From Tenacibaculum haliotis (GTDB lineage: Bacteria > Bacteroidota > Bacteroidia > Flavobacteriales > Flavobacteriaceae): a DNA stretch of 64,000 nt. The notes under the pieces were generated by a model. The model worked only from the letters and a program-made list of their open reading frames with translations, ran no database searches and was not told the DNA's origin. The stretch spans positions 186,001-250,000 of the forward strand of contig NZ_JAOBTH010000029.1 of the NCBI RefSeq assembly GCF_025215075.1, given 5' to 3'. A program made the translations under genes and the position numbers. The stretch's first letter is position 1. Every line of letters begins with the position of its first letter. This document shows, in pieces, positions 1 to 8,251 of this stretch.

Positions 1-237
1 TGGTACCACAACTAAAACTCTAGGGTGTACTTGCTTCGAAAATTTTAAATCACGGAGTATAGGTAGCATATAGGCAAACGTTTTACCCGTACCTGTTTGT
101 GCAATACCTACAACATCTTTACCTGATCTTATAATAGGAAAAGCTTCTTCTTGAATTGGTGTTGGATTTACAAAACCTAATTCTTCAATTGAGTTTCGTA
201 ACGGATTTGATAAATCTAAATCTTGAAAAGTAATCAT
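1..237 (-). CDS. DEAD-box RNA helicase, N-terminal part (cut by window edge)
   Basis: The first 79 codons of an ATP-dependent RNA helicase run off the left edge. The start is the ATG at 237-235 (MITFQDLDL). The Q motif (GFVNPTPIQ, about residues 21-29) and Walker A motif (AQTGTGKT, about 46-53) are both present and spaced as in DEAD-box proteins. Such helicases unwind short RNA duplexes in ribosome assembly or mRNA turnover. The C-terminal RecA domain lies outside the window, so the RhlE/CsdA/DbpA-type subfamily cannot be decided. A promoter core sits about 17 bases upstream. Confidence 0.93.
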   Translation of the reverse strand, partial: MITFQDLDLSNPLRNSIEELGFVNPTPIQEEAFPIIRSGKDVVGIAQTGTGKTFAYMLPILRDLKFSKQVHPRVLVVVP

Positions 238-253
238 TTACAGTAATTTGCCG

Positions 254-261
254 CAAAGGTA
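254..261 (-). promoter_or_regulatory. -7 promoter element of the helicase gene
   Basis: On the minus strand this reads TACCTTTG, a full match to the Bacteroidota -7 consensus TAnnTTTG. It predicts a leader of about 10 nt. No well-spaced -33 TTTG is seen. Confidence 0.5.
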
Positions 262-331
262 CGCTTTCTATACTCAAATACCATAGCTATATTGCTTTGT
301 AAAATACCAGCATTAAAAAACATGCAAAAAC

Positions 332-366
332 AAAAAAACCGATACATCACTGTATCGGTTTTTATA
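332..366 (-). terminator. Intrinsic terminator after nqrF
   Basis: Nine-base arms AACCGATAC (337-345) and GTATCGGTT (352-360) with a 6-nt loop. The A run at 332-338 supplies the U tract for leftward transcription; T's on the other side may also stop transcription in the plus direction. It lies 20-50 nt beyond the nqrF stop. Confidence 0.8.
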
Positions 367-385
367 GTTTTTTTTGATTATTGGT

Positions 386-1702
386 TTATCCTCCAAAATC
401 ATCAAAACGGATATTCTCGTCTGCAAGACCAAAATCTTCTCCCATTTTCTGAACTGCGTTGTTCATTAATGGTGGACCACAGAAATATAATTCTAAATCT
501 TCTGGTGCTTCGTGCTTTGATAAATATTCGTTGATTACTACTTGGTGAATAAATCCTGTAAATCCGTCTCCTGCTTCATCACTAACATCCGTTTTAACTT
601 TCCAGTTATCTGCTTCTGTTGGGTCTGATAAAGCAATAAAGAATTTAAAGTTCGGGAAATCTTTTTCTAAAGCTCTAAAATGATCTACATAAAATAATTC
701 AGCTTTAGAACGACCACCGTACCAATATGTTACGGTTCTACCTGTTTTTAATGTTCTGAATAATTGATATAAGTGCGAACGCATTGGCGCCATACCTGCT
801 CCACCACCTACATATAGCATTTCTGCTTCAGATTCGTTGATAAAGAACTCTCCATAAGGCCCTGAAATAGTACACTTATCTCCTTTCTTTAAGTTAAAAA
901 TATATGAAGATGCGATACCAGGATTTACATCCATCCATCCGCCTTTCACTCTATCGAATGGTGGCGTTGCAATACGTACGTTTAACATAATTTCTCTTCC
1001 TTCAGCAGGATAAGAAGCCATAGAATAGGCACGCTCTACAATCTCTTCATTTTTCATTACTAATGGCCATAAACCAAACTTTTCCCAGTCTCCTTTAAAC
1101 TTATCAGGTTCACCTGGGTGTTCTTGTGGATGCGCTGTAACGTCCATATCAGCATACTTTACAACAGTATTAGGAATTTCAATTTGAATATAACCTCCTG
1201 CTTTGTAGCCCATATCTTCTGGAATTTCAACTACAAATTCCTTAATAAAAGTAGCTACGTTATAGTTTCTTACAACTACTGCTTCCCACTTCTTAATTCC
1301 GAAAATTTCTTCTGGAATAGAAATATCCATGTCTTGTTTTACTTTTACCTGACAAGATAAACGCACTCCTGCTGCTAATTCTTTACGCGTAAAATGTGGT
1401 GTTTCTGTTGGTAAAGCTTCACCTCCACCAGAGTTTACATGACATTCACACTGCACACAAGATCCACCTCCACCACAAGCTGATGGTAAGAAAATTTTCT
1501 CTGCTCCTAAAGTAGATAATAATGTACCTCCTGAGGCAACTTCGATTGTTTTATCTCCGTTAATTGTAATTTTTACGGGTCCTGATGGTGCTAGTTTTTG
1601 TTTTACAAATAATAACAATCCTACTAAAATTAATAAGATTATTAAAAAAGATATAACTGTTACAGCTACTGTACCTCCTGTACTTACTTCTAAAAATACC
1701 AT
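386..1702 (-). CDS. nqrF: Na+-NQR subunit F (NADH dehydrogenase, FAD and 2Fe-2S)
   Basis: This is the electron-input subunit of the Na+-translocating NADH:ubiquinone/menaquinone oxidoreductase of the inner membrane. It oxidises NADH through FAD and passes electrons to a 2Fe-2S centre. One membrane helix (about residues 11-33) precedes a plant-type ferredoxin domain with Cys76, Cys82, Cys85 (CGGGGSCVQC) and Cys117. A ferredoxin reductase-like part follows, with the FAD motif RAYSMASYP and the NAD motif YVGGGAGMAPMRS. At 438 residues it is slightly longer than the roughly 407-residue proteobacterial form. It is the last gene of the operon; its ATG overlaps the nqrE stop by one base and a strong terminator follows. 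Confidence 0.97.
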   Translation of the reverse strand: MVFLEVSTGGTVAVTVISFLIILLILVGLLLFVKQKLAPSGPVKITINGDKTIEVASGGTLLSTLGAEKIFLPSACGGGGSCVQCECHVNSGGGEALPTETPHFTRKELAAGVRLSCQVKVKQDMDISIPEEIFGIKKWEAVVVRNYNVATFIKEFVVEIPEDMGYKAGGYIQIEIPNTVVKYADMDVTAHPQEHPGEPDKFKGDWEKFGLWPLVMKNEEIVERAYSMASYPAEGREIMLNVRIATPPFDRVKGGWMDVNPGIASSYIFNLKKGDKCTISGPYGEFFINESEAEMLYVGGGAGMAPMRSHLYQLFRTLKTGRTVTYWYGGRSKAELFYVDHFRALEKDFPNFKFFIALSDPTEADNWKVKTDVSDEAGDGFTGFIHQVVINEYLSKHEAPEDLELYFCGPPLMNNAVQKMGEDFGLADENIRFDDFGG

Positions 1703-2460
1703 TATTCTATAATTTTTTTAGTGTTATCAGCTAATTTTTCAGCTTTCTCTTTTACCTCTTCTTTTTGCTCAGCTTTCTTCTCAATAGTACTTGGAGTAAC
1801 TACAGATGTTTTTGGTGCCTCTTCAGTTTTTACTTCTTCGTCACCACCTGTTAACATACCTCCAAAGCTCATAAATCCGATTGCCATTAAACCTGTAATG
1901 ATAAAAGTGATTCCTAATCCTCTTAAAGCTGGTGGTACAGATGAGTATCTAATTTTTTCACGAATTGCTGCAATAGCAACAATTGCCAAAAACCATCCGA
2001 TTCCTGAACCAATACCATAGGTTAATGATAAACCTAAAGTAGGAATTTCACGAGATTGCATGAATAATGACCCTCCTAAAATTGCACAGTTTACTGCGAT
2101 TAATGGTAAGAAAATACCTAATGAGTTATACAATGCTGGTGCAAATTTCTCTACAATAATTTCTACCAATTGTACCATGGTTGCAATCGTTGCAATAAAC
2201 ATAATAAATGATAAGAAACTTAAATCGTAATCGGCATATTCTGCTCCTAACCAAGATAAAGCTCCTGGTTGCAATAAATATTGATCTAATAACCAGTTGA
2301 TAGGTACTGTTACAGCTAATACAAAAATAACTGCAGCTCCTAAACCTACTGCTGTTGCTACTTTTTTAGATACTGCTAGGTAAGAACACATTCCTAAGAA
2401 TGTAGCAAATACCATATTATCAATAAATATCGACTTGAAAAATAATTCTAAATGTTCCAT
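1702..2460 (-). CDS. nqrE: Na+-NQR subunit E
   Basis: Integral membrane subunit that, together with NqrD, holds the intramembrane iron centre and belongs to the RnfA/NqrE family. About six hydrophobic helices cover residues 1-207, including the conserved stretch around [10 protein letters not shown] and [10 protein letters not shown], whose cysteines correspond to the iron ligands. Residues from about 208 to 252 form an extra, highly charged Lys/Glu-rich tail that the roughly 200-residue proteobacterial NqrE lacks. It is the fifth gene of the nqr operon, 31 nt after nqrD and overlapping nqrF by one base (TAATG). Confidence 0.96.
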   Translation of the reverse strand: MEHLELFFKSIFIDNMVFATFLGMCSYLAVSKKVATAVGLGAAVIFVLAVTVPINWLLDQYLLQPGALSWLGAEYADYDLSFLSFIMFIATIATMVQLVEIIVEKFAPALYNSLGIFLPLIAVNCAILGGSLFMQSREIPTLGLSLTYGIGSGIGWFLAIVAIAAIREKIRYSSVPPALRGLGITFIITGLMAIGFMSFGGMLTGGDEEVKTEEAPKTSVVTPSTIEKKAEQKEEVKEKAEKLADNTKKIIE

Positions 2461-2491
2461 TTTTCTATATTTTTAATGATTCCTAACTGGG

Positions 2492-3136
2492 TTAGTCTTC
2501 AATTAGTGCTTTGTTTCTACTACGTTGTATCCAAATAATGATACCAACAACTATTAATGCCATTGGTGATAATAACATAAATCCGTTATTTTCATATCCG
2601 AAAGCATACAATCCTGTTAGTTCAATAGGATCTCCTAATACTTTAAATCCTAATAAAGTACCAGAACCTAACAACTCTCTAAAGAAACCTACTGCTATTA
2701 AAATAGCACCGTAACCTAATGCATTTCCTATTCCATCTAAGAATGCTCTCCATGGCCCATTTCCTAAAGCAAAGGCTTCAAAACGTCCCATAATAATACA
2801 GTTGGTAATAATTAACCCAACAAATACCGAAAGTGTTTTACTTAACTCGTAAGCAAATGCTTTTAATACTTGATCTACAATAATTACTAAAGCAGCAACT
2901 ACGATTAACTGTACAATAATTCTAATTTTTGATGGAATAATATTTCTCATTAAAGAGATAACCACGTTTCCAATACCTAATACAAATAATACAGAAACTG
3001 CCATTACTATAGAAGCTTTCAGTTCTGCTGTAATTGCTAATGCTGAACAGATACCTAATACTTGAATCGTAATTGGGTTGTTATCTAATAACGGATCTGT
3101 AATTAATACTGCGTCTTTTTTTGATAAAAGTCCCAT
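2492..3136 (-). CDS. nqrD: Na+-NQR subunit D
   Basis: Membrane subunit of the Na+-pumping NADH dehydrogenase, NqrD/RnfE family, 214 residues with about six transmembrane helices. The cysteine motifs (QVLGICSALA and TNCIIMGRFEAFA) correspond to the ligands of the Fe centre shared with NqrE. Its length and motifs match the family. It follows nqrC by 2 nt, so translation of the two is probably coupled. Confidence 0.96.
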   Translation of the reverse strand: MGLLSKKDAVLITDPLLDNNPITIQVLGICSALAITAELKASIVMAVSVLFVLGIGNVVISLMRNIIPSKIRIIVQLIVVAALVIIVDQVLKAFAYELSKTLSVFVGLIITNCIIMGRFEAFALGNGPWRAFLDGIGNALGYGAILIAVGFFRELLGSGTLLGFKVLGDPIELTGLYAFGYENNGFMLLSPMALIVVGIIIWIQRSRNKALIED

Positions 3137-3138
3137 AT

Positions 3139-3879
3139 TTATTTCAATGTTTTAAAGTAAGGCACGTATAAACCTAATTCAGATTTAATCATTGCTGCAA
3201 CTCCATCACCTGTAATGGTTGCTCCTGCAATTGCATCTACCTCGTTATCATTTTTATCTTCGTTCTTCGGATCATTGTTAGATTTAGAAACTGTGATTCC
3301 TTTAAAAGAACCGTTGTTCATTAAATCTTCACCAATAAAATCATCCATAAAGTAACGTTGCTTAATGTTAGCTCCTAAACCTGGTGTTTCTCCTTTGTGA
3401 TCGAAAAATGCACCTTGTACTACCATATTCTTATCCATTGCAACATATGCCCAAATAGCATCCCAAAGACCTTTACCTCTAATTGGTGCTATGTAAAACG
3501 TTTTACCGTCTTTTTCGCCCACAAATAATGGTAATTTTCTTACTTGTCCTGCTTTTGCAGCTGTTTGTTGCTTTTTTACATCAATTAAATATGCATTAGC
3601 ATCTTCAGTAATTTTATCACCTTCAATAACTAATTGTTTTTTGATGTTTTTTGAAAACGCGTCAGCTACTTTGTCTTTAGATACAAAAACTGCACTGCTT
3701 TCATCATTATCATTTACCCCCATAGCATACAAAATGTTTTGTTGCTTTTCGATACGTTTATTAGCATCAATCATTGGGCGAAGCGATGAAGCTGTAAAAG
3801 CTAACAACGCACCTACTACTAATACCATACCAATGGCAAAAAGTAGCGTATATCCATTACTATCTGTTCTCTTACTCAT
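3139..3879 (-). CDS. nqrC: Na+-NQR subunit C (covalent FMN)
   Basis: Periplasm-facing subunit anchored by one N-terminal helix (about residues 10-31). It carries FMN attached through a phosphoester bond to threonine. The flavinylation motif D-A-I-A-G-A-T lies near the C terminus, with Thr221 the expected FMN acceptor. The motif requires an ApbE flavin transferase, which is not encoded in this window. Length (246 residues) is normal. It sits 2 nt after nqrB and 2 nt before nqrD. Confidence 0.96.
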   Translation of the reverse strand: MSKRTDSNGYTLLFAIGMVLVVGALLAFTASSLRPMIDANKRIEKQQNILYAMGVNDNDESSAVFVSKDKVADAFSKNIKKQLVIEGDKITEDANAYLIDVKKQQTAAKAGQVRKLPLFVGEKDGKTFYIAPIRGKGLWDAIWAYVAMDKNMVVQGAFFDHKGETPGLGANIKQRYFMDDFIGEDLMNNGSFKGITVSKSNNDPKNEDKNDNEVDAIAGATITGDGVAAMIKSELGLYVPYFKTLK

Positions 3880-3881
3880 AA

Positions 3882-5087
3882 TTAGGCAGTTTTAACTTTA
3901 GCACGTTTTAATCTTCTCTTTACATTTCCTTGAACCACATAATGGTCAATTGTTGGAGCAAAAACGTTCATTAATAAAATAGCTAACATTACTCCTTCTG
4001 GATAGGCTGGATTGAATACACGAATCATAATCGAAATAAATCCGATAAAGAAACCATAAATCCATTTTCCTTTGTTGGTTTGTGATGCTGATACAGGATC
4101 AGTTGCCATATAAACGGCACCAAAAGCAAAACCTCCAATTAATAAATGTTTCCAGAAATCTAAACTCATTAATCCGTAAAACTTACTTGTTTCACCGATC
4201 CATCCTAAATCAACTACTTGATTAAAAATGAATCCCATTACTAAAGCTCCGATTACTGCAGATAACATAATTCTCCAGCTTCCAATCTTTGTTAAGATTA
4301 AGAAAAGCCCTCCTAATAAAATTAAGAATGTTGATGTTTCTCCTACTGAACCCGGAATAAATCCGAAGAACATATCAGAAACCGAATGTGTTAATGGTTG
4401 TGATTGCGCTAAGCTTCCTAAAACTGTTTCACCAGAAATAGCATCAGCAGTTCCTGCTAATTCTCTAGCATCTGCCACCCACACTTTATCTCCAGACATC
4501 CAAGTTGGATATGCGAAGAATAAAAATGCACGTATTGTTAGTGCTGGGTTAAGAATATTCATTCCTGTACCACCAAAAACTTCTTTACCGATTACCACAC
4601 CAAATATAACTGCAACAGCTAACATCCATAATGGTAAATCGATTGGTACAATTAAAGGAACTAACATTCCTGTAACTAAATACCCTTCTTCAATTTCGTG
4701 TCCTTTTATGATACAAAATATAAATTCTATTGCTAAACCAACTACGTATGATACAATTACTAATGGTAAAATTTTTACTGCTCCAACTAATAAGTTGTCA
4801 AGGTTCCAAAAATCGCCACTAAAGAAAGACATTCCTTCAGTAAAACCATTAATTGCTGCATAATGTTGATATCCTGCATTAAACATACCGAAAATTAAAC
4901 ATGGTACTAAAGCCATGATTACAATATTCATTGTACGTTTTAAATCATCTGCTGCCTTAATATGAGTTCCTCCGTGAGTTGTCTCATTTGGCAAATATAA
5001 GAAAGTATGAAAACCATTAAATAGCGGTGCCATTTTGGTTCCTTTATACTTTTCTTTTAAATTATGTAAGTTTTGTTTTAAGCCCAT
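3882..5087 (-). CDS. nqrB: Na+-NQR subunit B (covalent FMN, membrane core)
   Basis: The large membrane subunit, which binds riboflavin and a covalent FMN and takes part in Na+ translocation. About nine or ten hydrophobic helices are visible over 401 residues, with the conserved GYLVTGMLVPLIVPIDLP and GGTGMNILNPAL segments. The putative FMN-acceptor motif reads D-A-I-S-G-E-T with Thr221, whereas the usual form ends S/T-G-A-T; the Ala-to-Glu change is worth noting. The gene lies 3 nt after nqrA. Confidence 0.96.
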   Translation of the reverse strand: MGLKQNLHNLKEKYKGTKMAPLFNGFHTFLYLPNETTHGGTHIKAADDLKRTMNIVIMALVPCLIFGMFNAGYQHYAAINGFTEGMSFFSGDFWNLDNLLVGAVKILPLVIVSYVVGLAIEFIFCIIKGHEIEEGYLVTGMLVPLIVPIDLPLWMLAVAVIFGVVIGKEVFGGTGMNILNPALTIRAFLFFAYPTWMSGDKVWVADARELAGTADAISGETVLGSLAQSQPLTHSVSDMFFGFIPGSVGETSTFLILLGGLFLILTKIGSWRIMLSAVIGALVMGFIFNQVVDLGWIGETSKFYGLMSLDFWKHLLIGGFAFGAVYMATDPVSASQTNKGKWIYGFFIGFISIMIRVFNPAYPEGVMLAILLMNVFAPTIDHYVVQGNVKRRLKRAKVKTA

Positions 5088-5090
5088 ATC

Positions 5091-6443
5091 TTATCCTAAT
5101 TCTTCTCTCATTAAATCTAATCCTTCACGAATTATTTTCTGGTGAGGTTGTTTAGACACACAAATAAATTCTGTTACTGCAAAATCTTCTGGTGCAATTT
5201 CGTAAGCTCCTAATCCTTCCATTTCGTCAAGATCTTTATACATACAAGCTTTTAATAATTGCATCGGATAGATATCTAACGGAAATACTTCTTCATACGA
5301 TCCTGTAACCACAAATGCTCTGTGCTCACCGTTTGTATTAGTATTTAAGTCATATTTTTTCTTCGGATTTAACCAAGAGAACGTAAATGCTCTTGAGGTA
5401 GAAACCTTATTAAAAACAGGTTTATTCCAACCGAACAATTCATAATCGTCTCCTTCAGGAATTGCAGTTACTATATTCTCATAGTACCCTAAATATCCTT
5501 CTTCGCCAACCTGAGTACCACTTAATACGTTTCCGCTTATTACACGTGCATTATCAGCTTCTAAATTTCCTTTTACAAGTTCAGCAATACTTGCTCCTGC
5601 TATAGCAGTAACGTATTGTGGCTTGCTAAATTTAGATCCTGCTAAAGCAATTGTACGCTTCGCATTAAATTTTCCGGTTAACAACAACTCACCAATTACC
5701 ACTAAATCTTGCGGAGTAACTACCCACACAACTTCTCCTTTATTAATAGGATCTATTTGTGCTATTTGAGTACTTACATTACCCACAGGGTGTGGTCCTG
5801 ATACGTTGTGTAACTCAACTCCTTTCATCTCTTTAAATGGAGATAATGTTGAGTCTTTTGTAATTGAAACGTGTACTTTACCTGCTGTTAGTTTTGTTAA
5901 TGCAGTTAAGGCAGCCTGTAATTCAGCTTCTTTACCTTTTAATGCATAATCATAATCTGCTGCTAAAGGTGCACTTGCATACGCTGACACAAAAATGGCT
6001 TTCGGAGCTTGATTTGGATTTGCAACTACGTCGTACGGACGTTGTTTTACAAATGGCCAACAACCTGAAGCAAATAAGTGAGTTTTCACTTCTTCTCCAG
6101 ACATTGCATCAATATCTTTTTTACCAAAGTCGGTATATTGCTGCTGTGCATCAGCAGTGATTTTTATTGCTAAAACTTTTCTTCTGTCTCCACGAACGAT
6201 TTCTGTAACTTTACCACTTACCGGACTAGGAAATAAAATACGCTCATCACTTTTTGAATAAAAAAGTGCTTGACCTGCTTTTACTTCGGTACCTTCTTTT
6301 GCTAAAATTTTTGGAATAACGCCATGAAAATCGCTTGGCTGAATTGCAAATGTATTACCTAACGGAAGTTCGGTAATTACTTGCTCTGCGTCGCCAACGA
6401 GCTTGATGTCCAAGCCTTTCTTAATACGGATGTCTTTTGACAT
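5091..6443 (-). CDS. nqrA: Na+-NQR subunit A
   Basis: First gene of the operon. NqrA is a cytoplasmic, non-membrane subunit associated with quinone binding, 450 residues long as usual. The N-terminal segment (IRIKKGLDIKLVGD, FHGVIPKILAKEGTEVKAGQ) is the biotinyl-lipoyl-like fold typical of NqrA/RnfC proteins, and the middle part (GPHPVGNVSTQIAQIDPINK) is a conserved NqrA signature. No transmembrane helix is seen. A TAnnTTTG promoter core lies 34 nt upstream. It is divergent from the T9SS plug gene at 6601. Confidence 0.97.
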   Translation of the reverse strand: MSKDIRIKKGLDIKLVGDAEQVITELPLGNTFAIQPSDFHGVIPKILAKEGTEVKAGQALFYSKSDERILFPSPVSGKVTEIVRGDRRKVLAIKITADAQQQYTDFGKKDIDAMSGEEVKTHLFASGCWPFVKQRPYDVVANPNQAPKAIFVSAYASAPLAADYDYALKGKEAELQAALTALTKLTAGKVHVSITKDSTLSPFKEMKGVELHNVSGPHPVGNVSTQIAQIDPINKGEVVWVVTPQDLVVIGELLLTGKFNAKRTIALAGSKFSKPQYVTAIAGASIAELVKGNLEADNARVISGNVLSGTQVGEEGYLGYYENIVTAIPEGDDYELFGWNKPVFNKVSTSRAFTFSWLNPKKKYDLNTNTNGEHRAFVVTGSYEEVFPLDIYPMQLLKACMYKDLDEMEGLGAYEIAPEDFAVTEFICVSKQPHQKIIREGLDLMREELG

Positions 6444-6476
6444 AGGAACTGATTAAATTGATTTTCTAAAAACAAG

Positions 6477-6484
6477 CAAATTTA
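6477..6484 (-). promoter_or_regulatory. -7 element of the nqr operon
   Basis: On the minus strand it reads TAAATTTG (TAnnTTTG). Predicted transcription start is near 6470, giving a leader of about 27 nt before nqrA. Confidence 0.5.
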
Positions 6485-6550
6485 CAGATTTTGATTTTTT
6501 CGGGTAAGTATTTATATTTATATCTTTTCAATAGCTCTTTATTTATATCT

Positions 6551-6595
6551 ATTCTAAATAAATATTTGTCTTTGGTCTACATTTTGATACATTTG
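6551..6595 (+). promoter_or_regulatory. Promoter of the T9SS plug gene, with upstream ATTCTAAATAAA half-site
   Basis: A -33 TTTG at 6565-6568 and a -7 TACATTTG at 6588-6595 are separated by 19 nt, a textbook Bacteroidota spacing. The predicted start falls on or beside the ATG at 6601, so the mRNA may be leaderless. The 12-mer at 6551-6562 is the same half-site found at 31308 and 60761. Confidence 0.55.
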
Positions 6596-6600
6596 CATTT

Positions 6601-7824
6601 ATGATAAAACACTTTCTAATCTTCTTATTCCTTGCATGCTACCAAATAGGGAATGCTCAAAATATTAAAACAATTCAATTACGACCAAAACACAACACCA
6701 ATCAATTTTCGGCAATTGTTAGGTTAGGTGATGTTTTAAAACTGTCTTTTGATGATTTAGATGGTGATAATAAAGAATATCAATATAAAATTGAACACAT
6801 GACCCATGATTGGAAGCCGAGTAGCCTAACTTCTAATCAATACATCAACGGTTTTAATGAAAACGAGATAATTAATAGCAGTAATTCTTTTAATACATTA
6901 CAACTCTACACACATTACTCAGTCGAAATCCCAAATAAAAATACGATTATTACCAAAAGCGGAAACTATTTACTTTCTGTTTTAGACGACGATTATGAAG
7001 TGGTCTTTTCGAGGCGCTGTGTTTTTTATGAAGATATTACTACTGTTGGAGTTGCTGTTTTTAGAAGTAGAGATGCGCAATCAAATCAAAAAAAGCAAAC
7101 CGTTCAATTTACCGTGAATCATCAAAATTTGGTAATTAACAACCCTAGTCAAGAAATTAATACTGTTTTATTTCAAAATCATAACTGGAAAACGGTTATT
7201 AACAATATTCAACCACAGTTTATAAAACCTCAACAATTAGTATATAATCATACTTTTAAAACAAATTTTTGGGGAGGGAACGAATTTTTAAATTTCGACA
7301 GCAAACATCTACGAAACACAAGTTTAAATATTGCAAAAACCGAAAGAAAAGAACTCTACCATAGTTATTTATACACCGATGATCAACGGATAAATAAAAT
7401 TTACACCTACAACCCAGATATTAATGGGCAGTTTGTTGTGAGAACTTTAGAGGCCAATAATCCAAATACCGAAGCAGATTATTCAATCGTTCATTTTTCT
7501 TTGGATGCCTACGAACCGTATGATAACAAAGAAGTGTTTGTATACGGAGCTTTTAATAATTATCAATTATCAGATGAAAACAAGTTAAAATACAATGCGA
7601 TTGATGAAATTTACGAAGGTTCAATTAAATTTAAGCAAGGTTTTTACAACTACAATTACGCAACGTTAAACAAAAACAATAGCCTTGTTGATATAAACGA
7701 AATAGACGGATCCTTCTATCAAACTGAAAATGAATACACTGTAGTTGTATATTACAAACCATTTGGTGGAACTTACGACAGAGTTATTGGTGTTGGAAAC
7801 GGCTACTTTAACCAAAACAGGTAA
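6601..7824 (+). CDS. Type IX secretion system plug protein (DUF5103)
   Basis: A secreted 407-residue protein with a clear signal peptide (MIKHFLIFLFLACYQIGNAQ). The sequence, with IVRLGDVLKLSFDDLDG and HMTHDWKPSSLTSNQYINGF near the N terminus and PFGGTYDRVIGVG at the C terminus, is characteristic of DUF5103. That family was identified as the plug that closes the periplasmic side of the SprA translocon of the type IX secretion system in Flavobacterium. Expected location is the periplasm, bound to the outer-membrane channel. No other T9SS gene is nearby, which is common because T9SS genes are scattered. Strong family match; the functional role is taken from the family. Confidence 0.88.
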   Translation: MIKHFLIFLFLACYQIGNAQNIKTIQLRPKHNTNQFSAIVRLGDVLKLSFDDLDGDNKEYQYKIEHMTHDWKPSSLTSNQYINGFNENEIINSSNSFNTLQLYTHYSVEIPNKNTIITKSGNYLLSVLDDDYEVVFSRRCVFYEDITTVGVAVFRSRDAQSNQKKQTVQFTVNHQNLVINNPSQEINTVLFQNHNWKTVINNIQPQFIKPQQLVYNHTFKTNFWGGNEFLNFDSKHLRNTSLNIAKTERKELYHSYLYTDDQRINKIYTYNPDINGQFVVRTLEANNPNTEADYSIVHFSLDAYEPYDNKEVFVYGAFNNYQLSDENKLKYNAIDEIYEGSIKFKQGFYNYNYATLNKNNSLVDINEIDGSFYQTENEYTVVVYYKPFGGTYDRVIGVGNGYFNQNR

Positions 7825-7864
7825 TATAGTTGACAAAAAACCTAAAAAAGTTTATATTTATAAA

Positions 7865-8251
7865 ATGTTTCAACAAGTAACCAAAGGCATAAAAATAGCA
7901 ATTAAGACCACCTTTAACGGTGTAATTTATCGTGGCTACCAACAATTTTACTCTTTTAGTTACTATGTTTCCATCGAAAACAACTCAAAAGACACCGTAA
8001 AACTTTTAGAACGTTTTTGGAAAATTTTTGACGCACTTAATACTACTGAATTTGTAGAAGGAGAAGGCGTTGTAGGTGAAACTCCTATTCTTAACCCAGG
8101 AGCTACCTATAATTACAGATCTAATTGCTTTTTACTATCAACAACCGGCGCTATGAAGGGAAGTTACAAAATGATTAATTTTGAAACTTCAGAAGAATTC
8201 ATGGCCATTATTCCAACATTTCAACTAACCACTACTCCGACTTTAAACTAA
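7865..8251 (+). CDS. apaG: ApaG-domain protein
   Basis: 128 residues, the usual ApaG length. ApaG is a small fibronectin-III-like beta-sandwich protein linked genetically to Co2+/Mg2+ resistance and Ap4A metabolism in enterobacteria; its biochemical role is not settled. Conserved segments are FSYYVSIENNS, LLERFWKIFDA, VEGEGVVGETPILNPG and YRSNCFLLSTTGAMKGSY. The frame is open further upstream, but that part overlaps the plug gene and does not look like ApaG, so the ATG at 7865 is chosen. The stop overlaps the start of the next gene (TAATG), indicating an operon. Confidence 0.93.
   Translation: MFQQVTKGIKIAIKTTFNGVIYRGYQQFYSFSYYVSIENNSKDTVKLLERFWKIFDALNTTEFVEGEGVVGETPILNPGATYNYRSNCFLLSTTGAMKGSYKMINFETSEEFMAIIPTFQLTTTPTLN

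Noticed and set aside
4228..4863. Long open frame on the plus strand opposite nqrB (211 residues)
   Set aside because: It lies wholly antisense to a clear nqrB with strong motifs and has the Pro/Thr/Asn-rich composition of a shadow frame; no promoter or family match.
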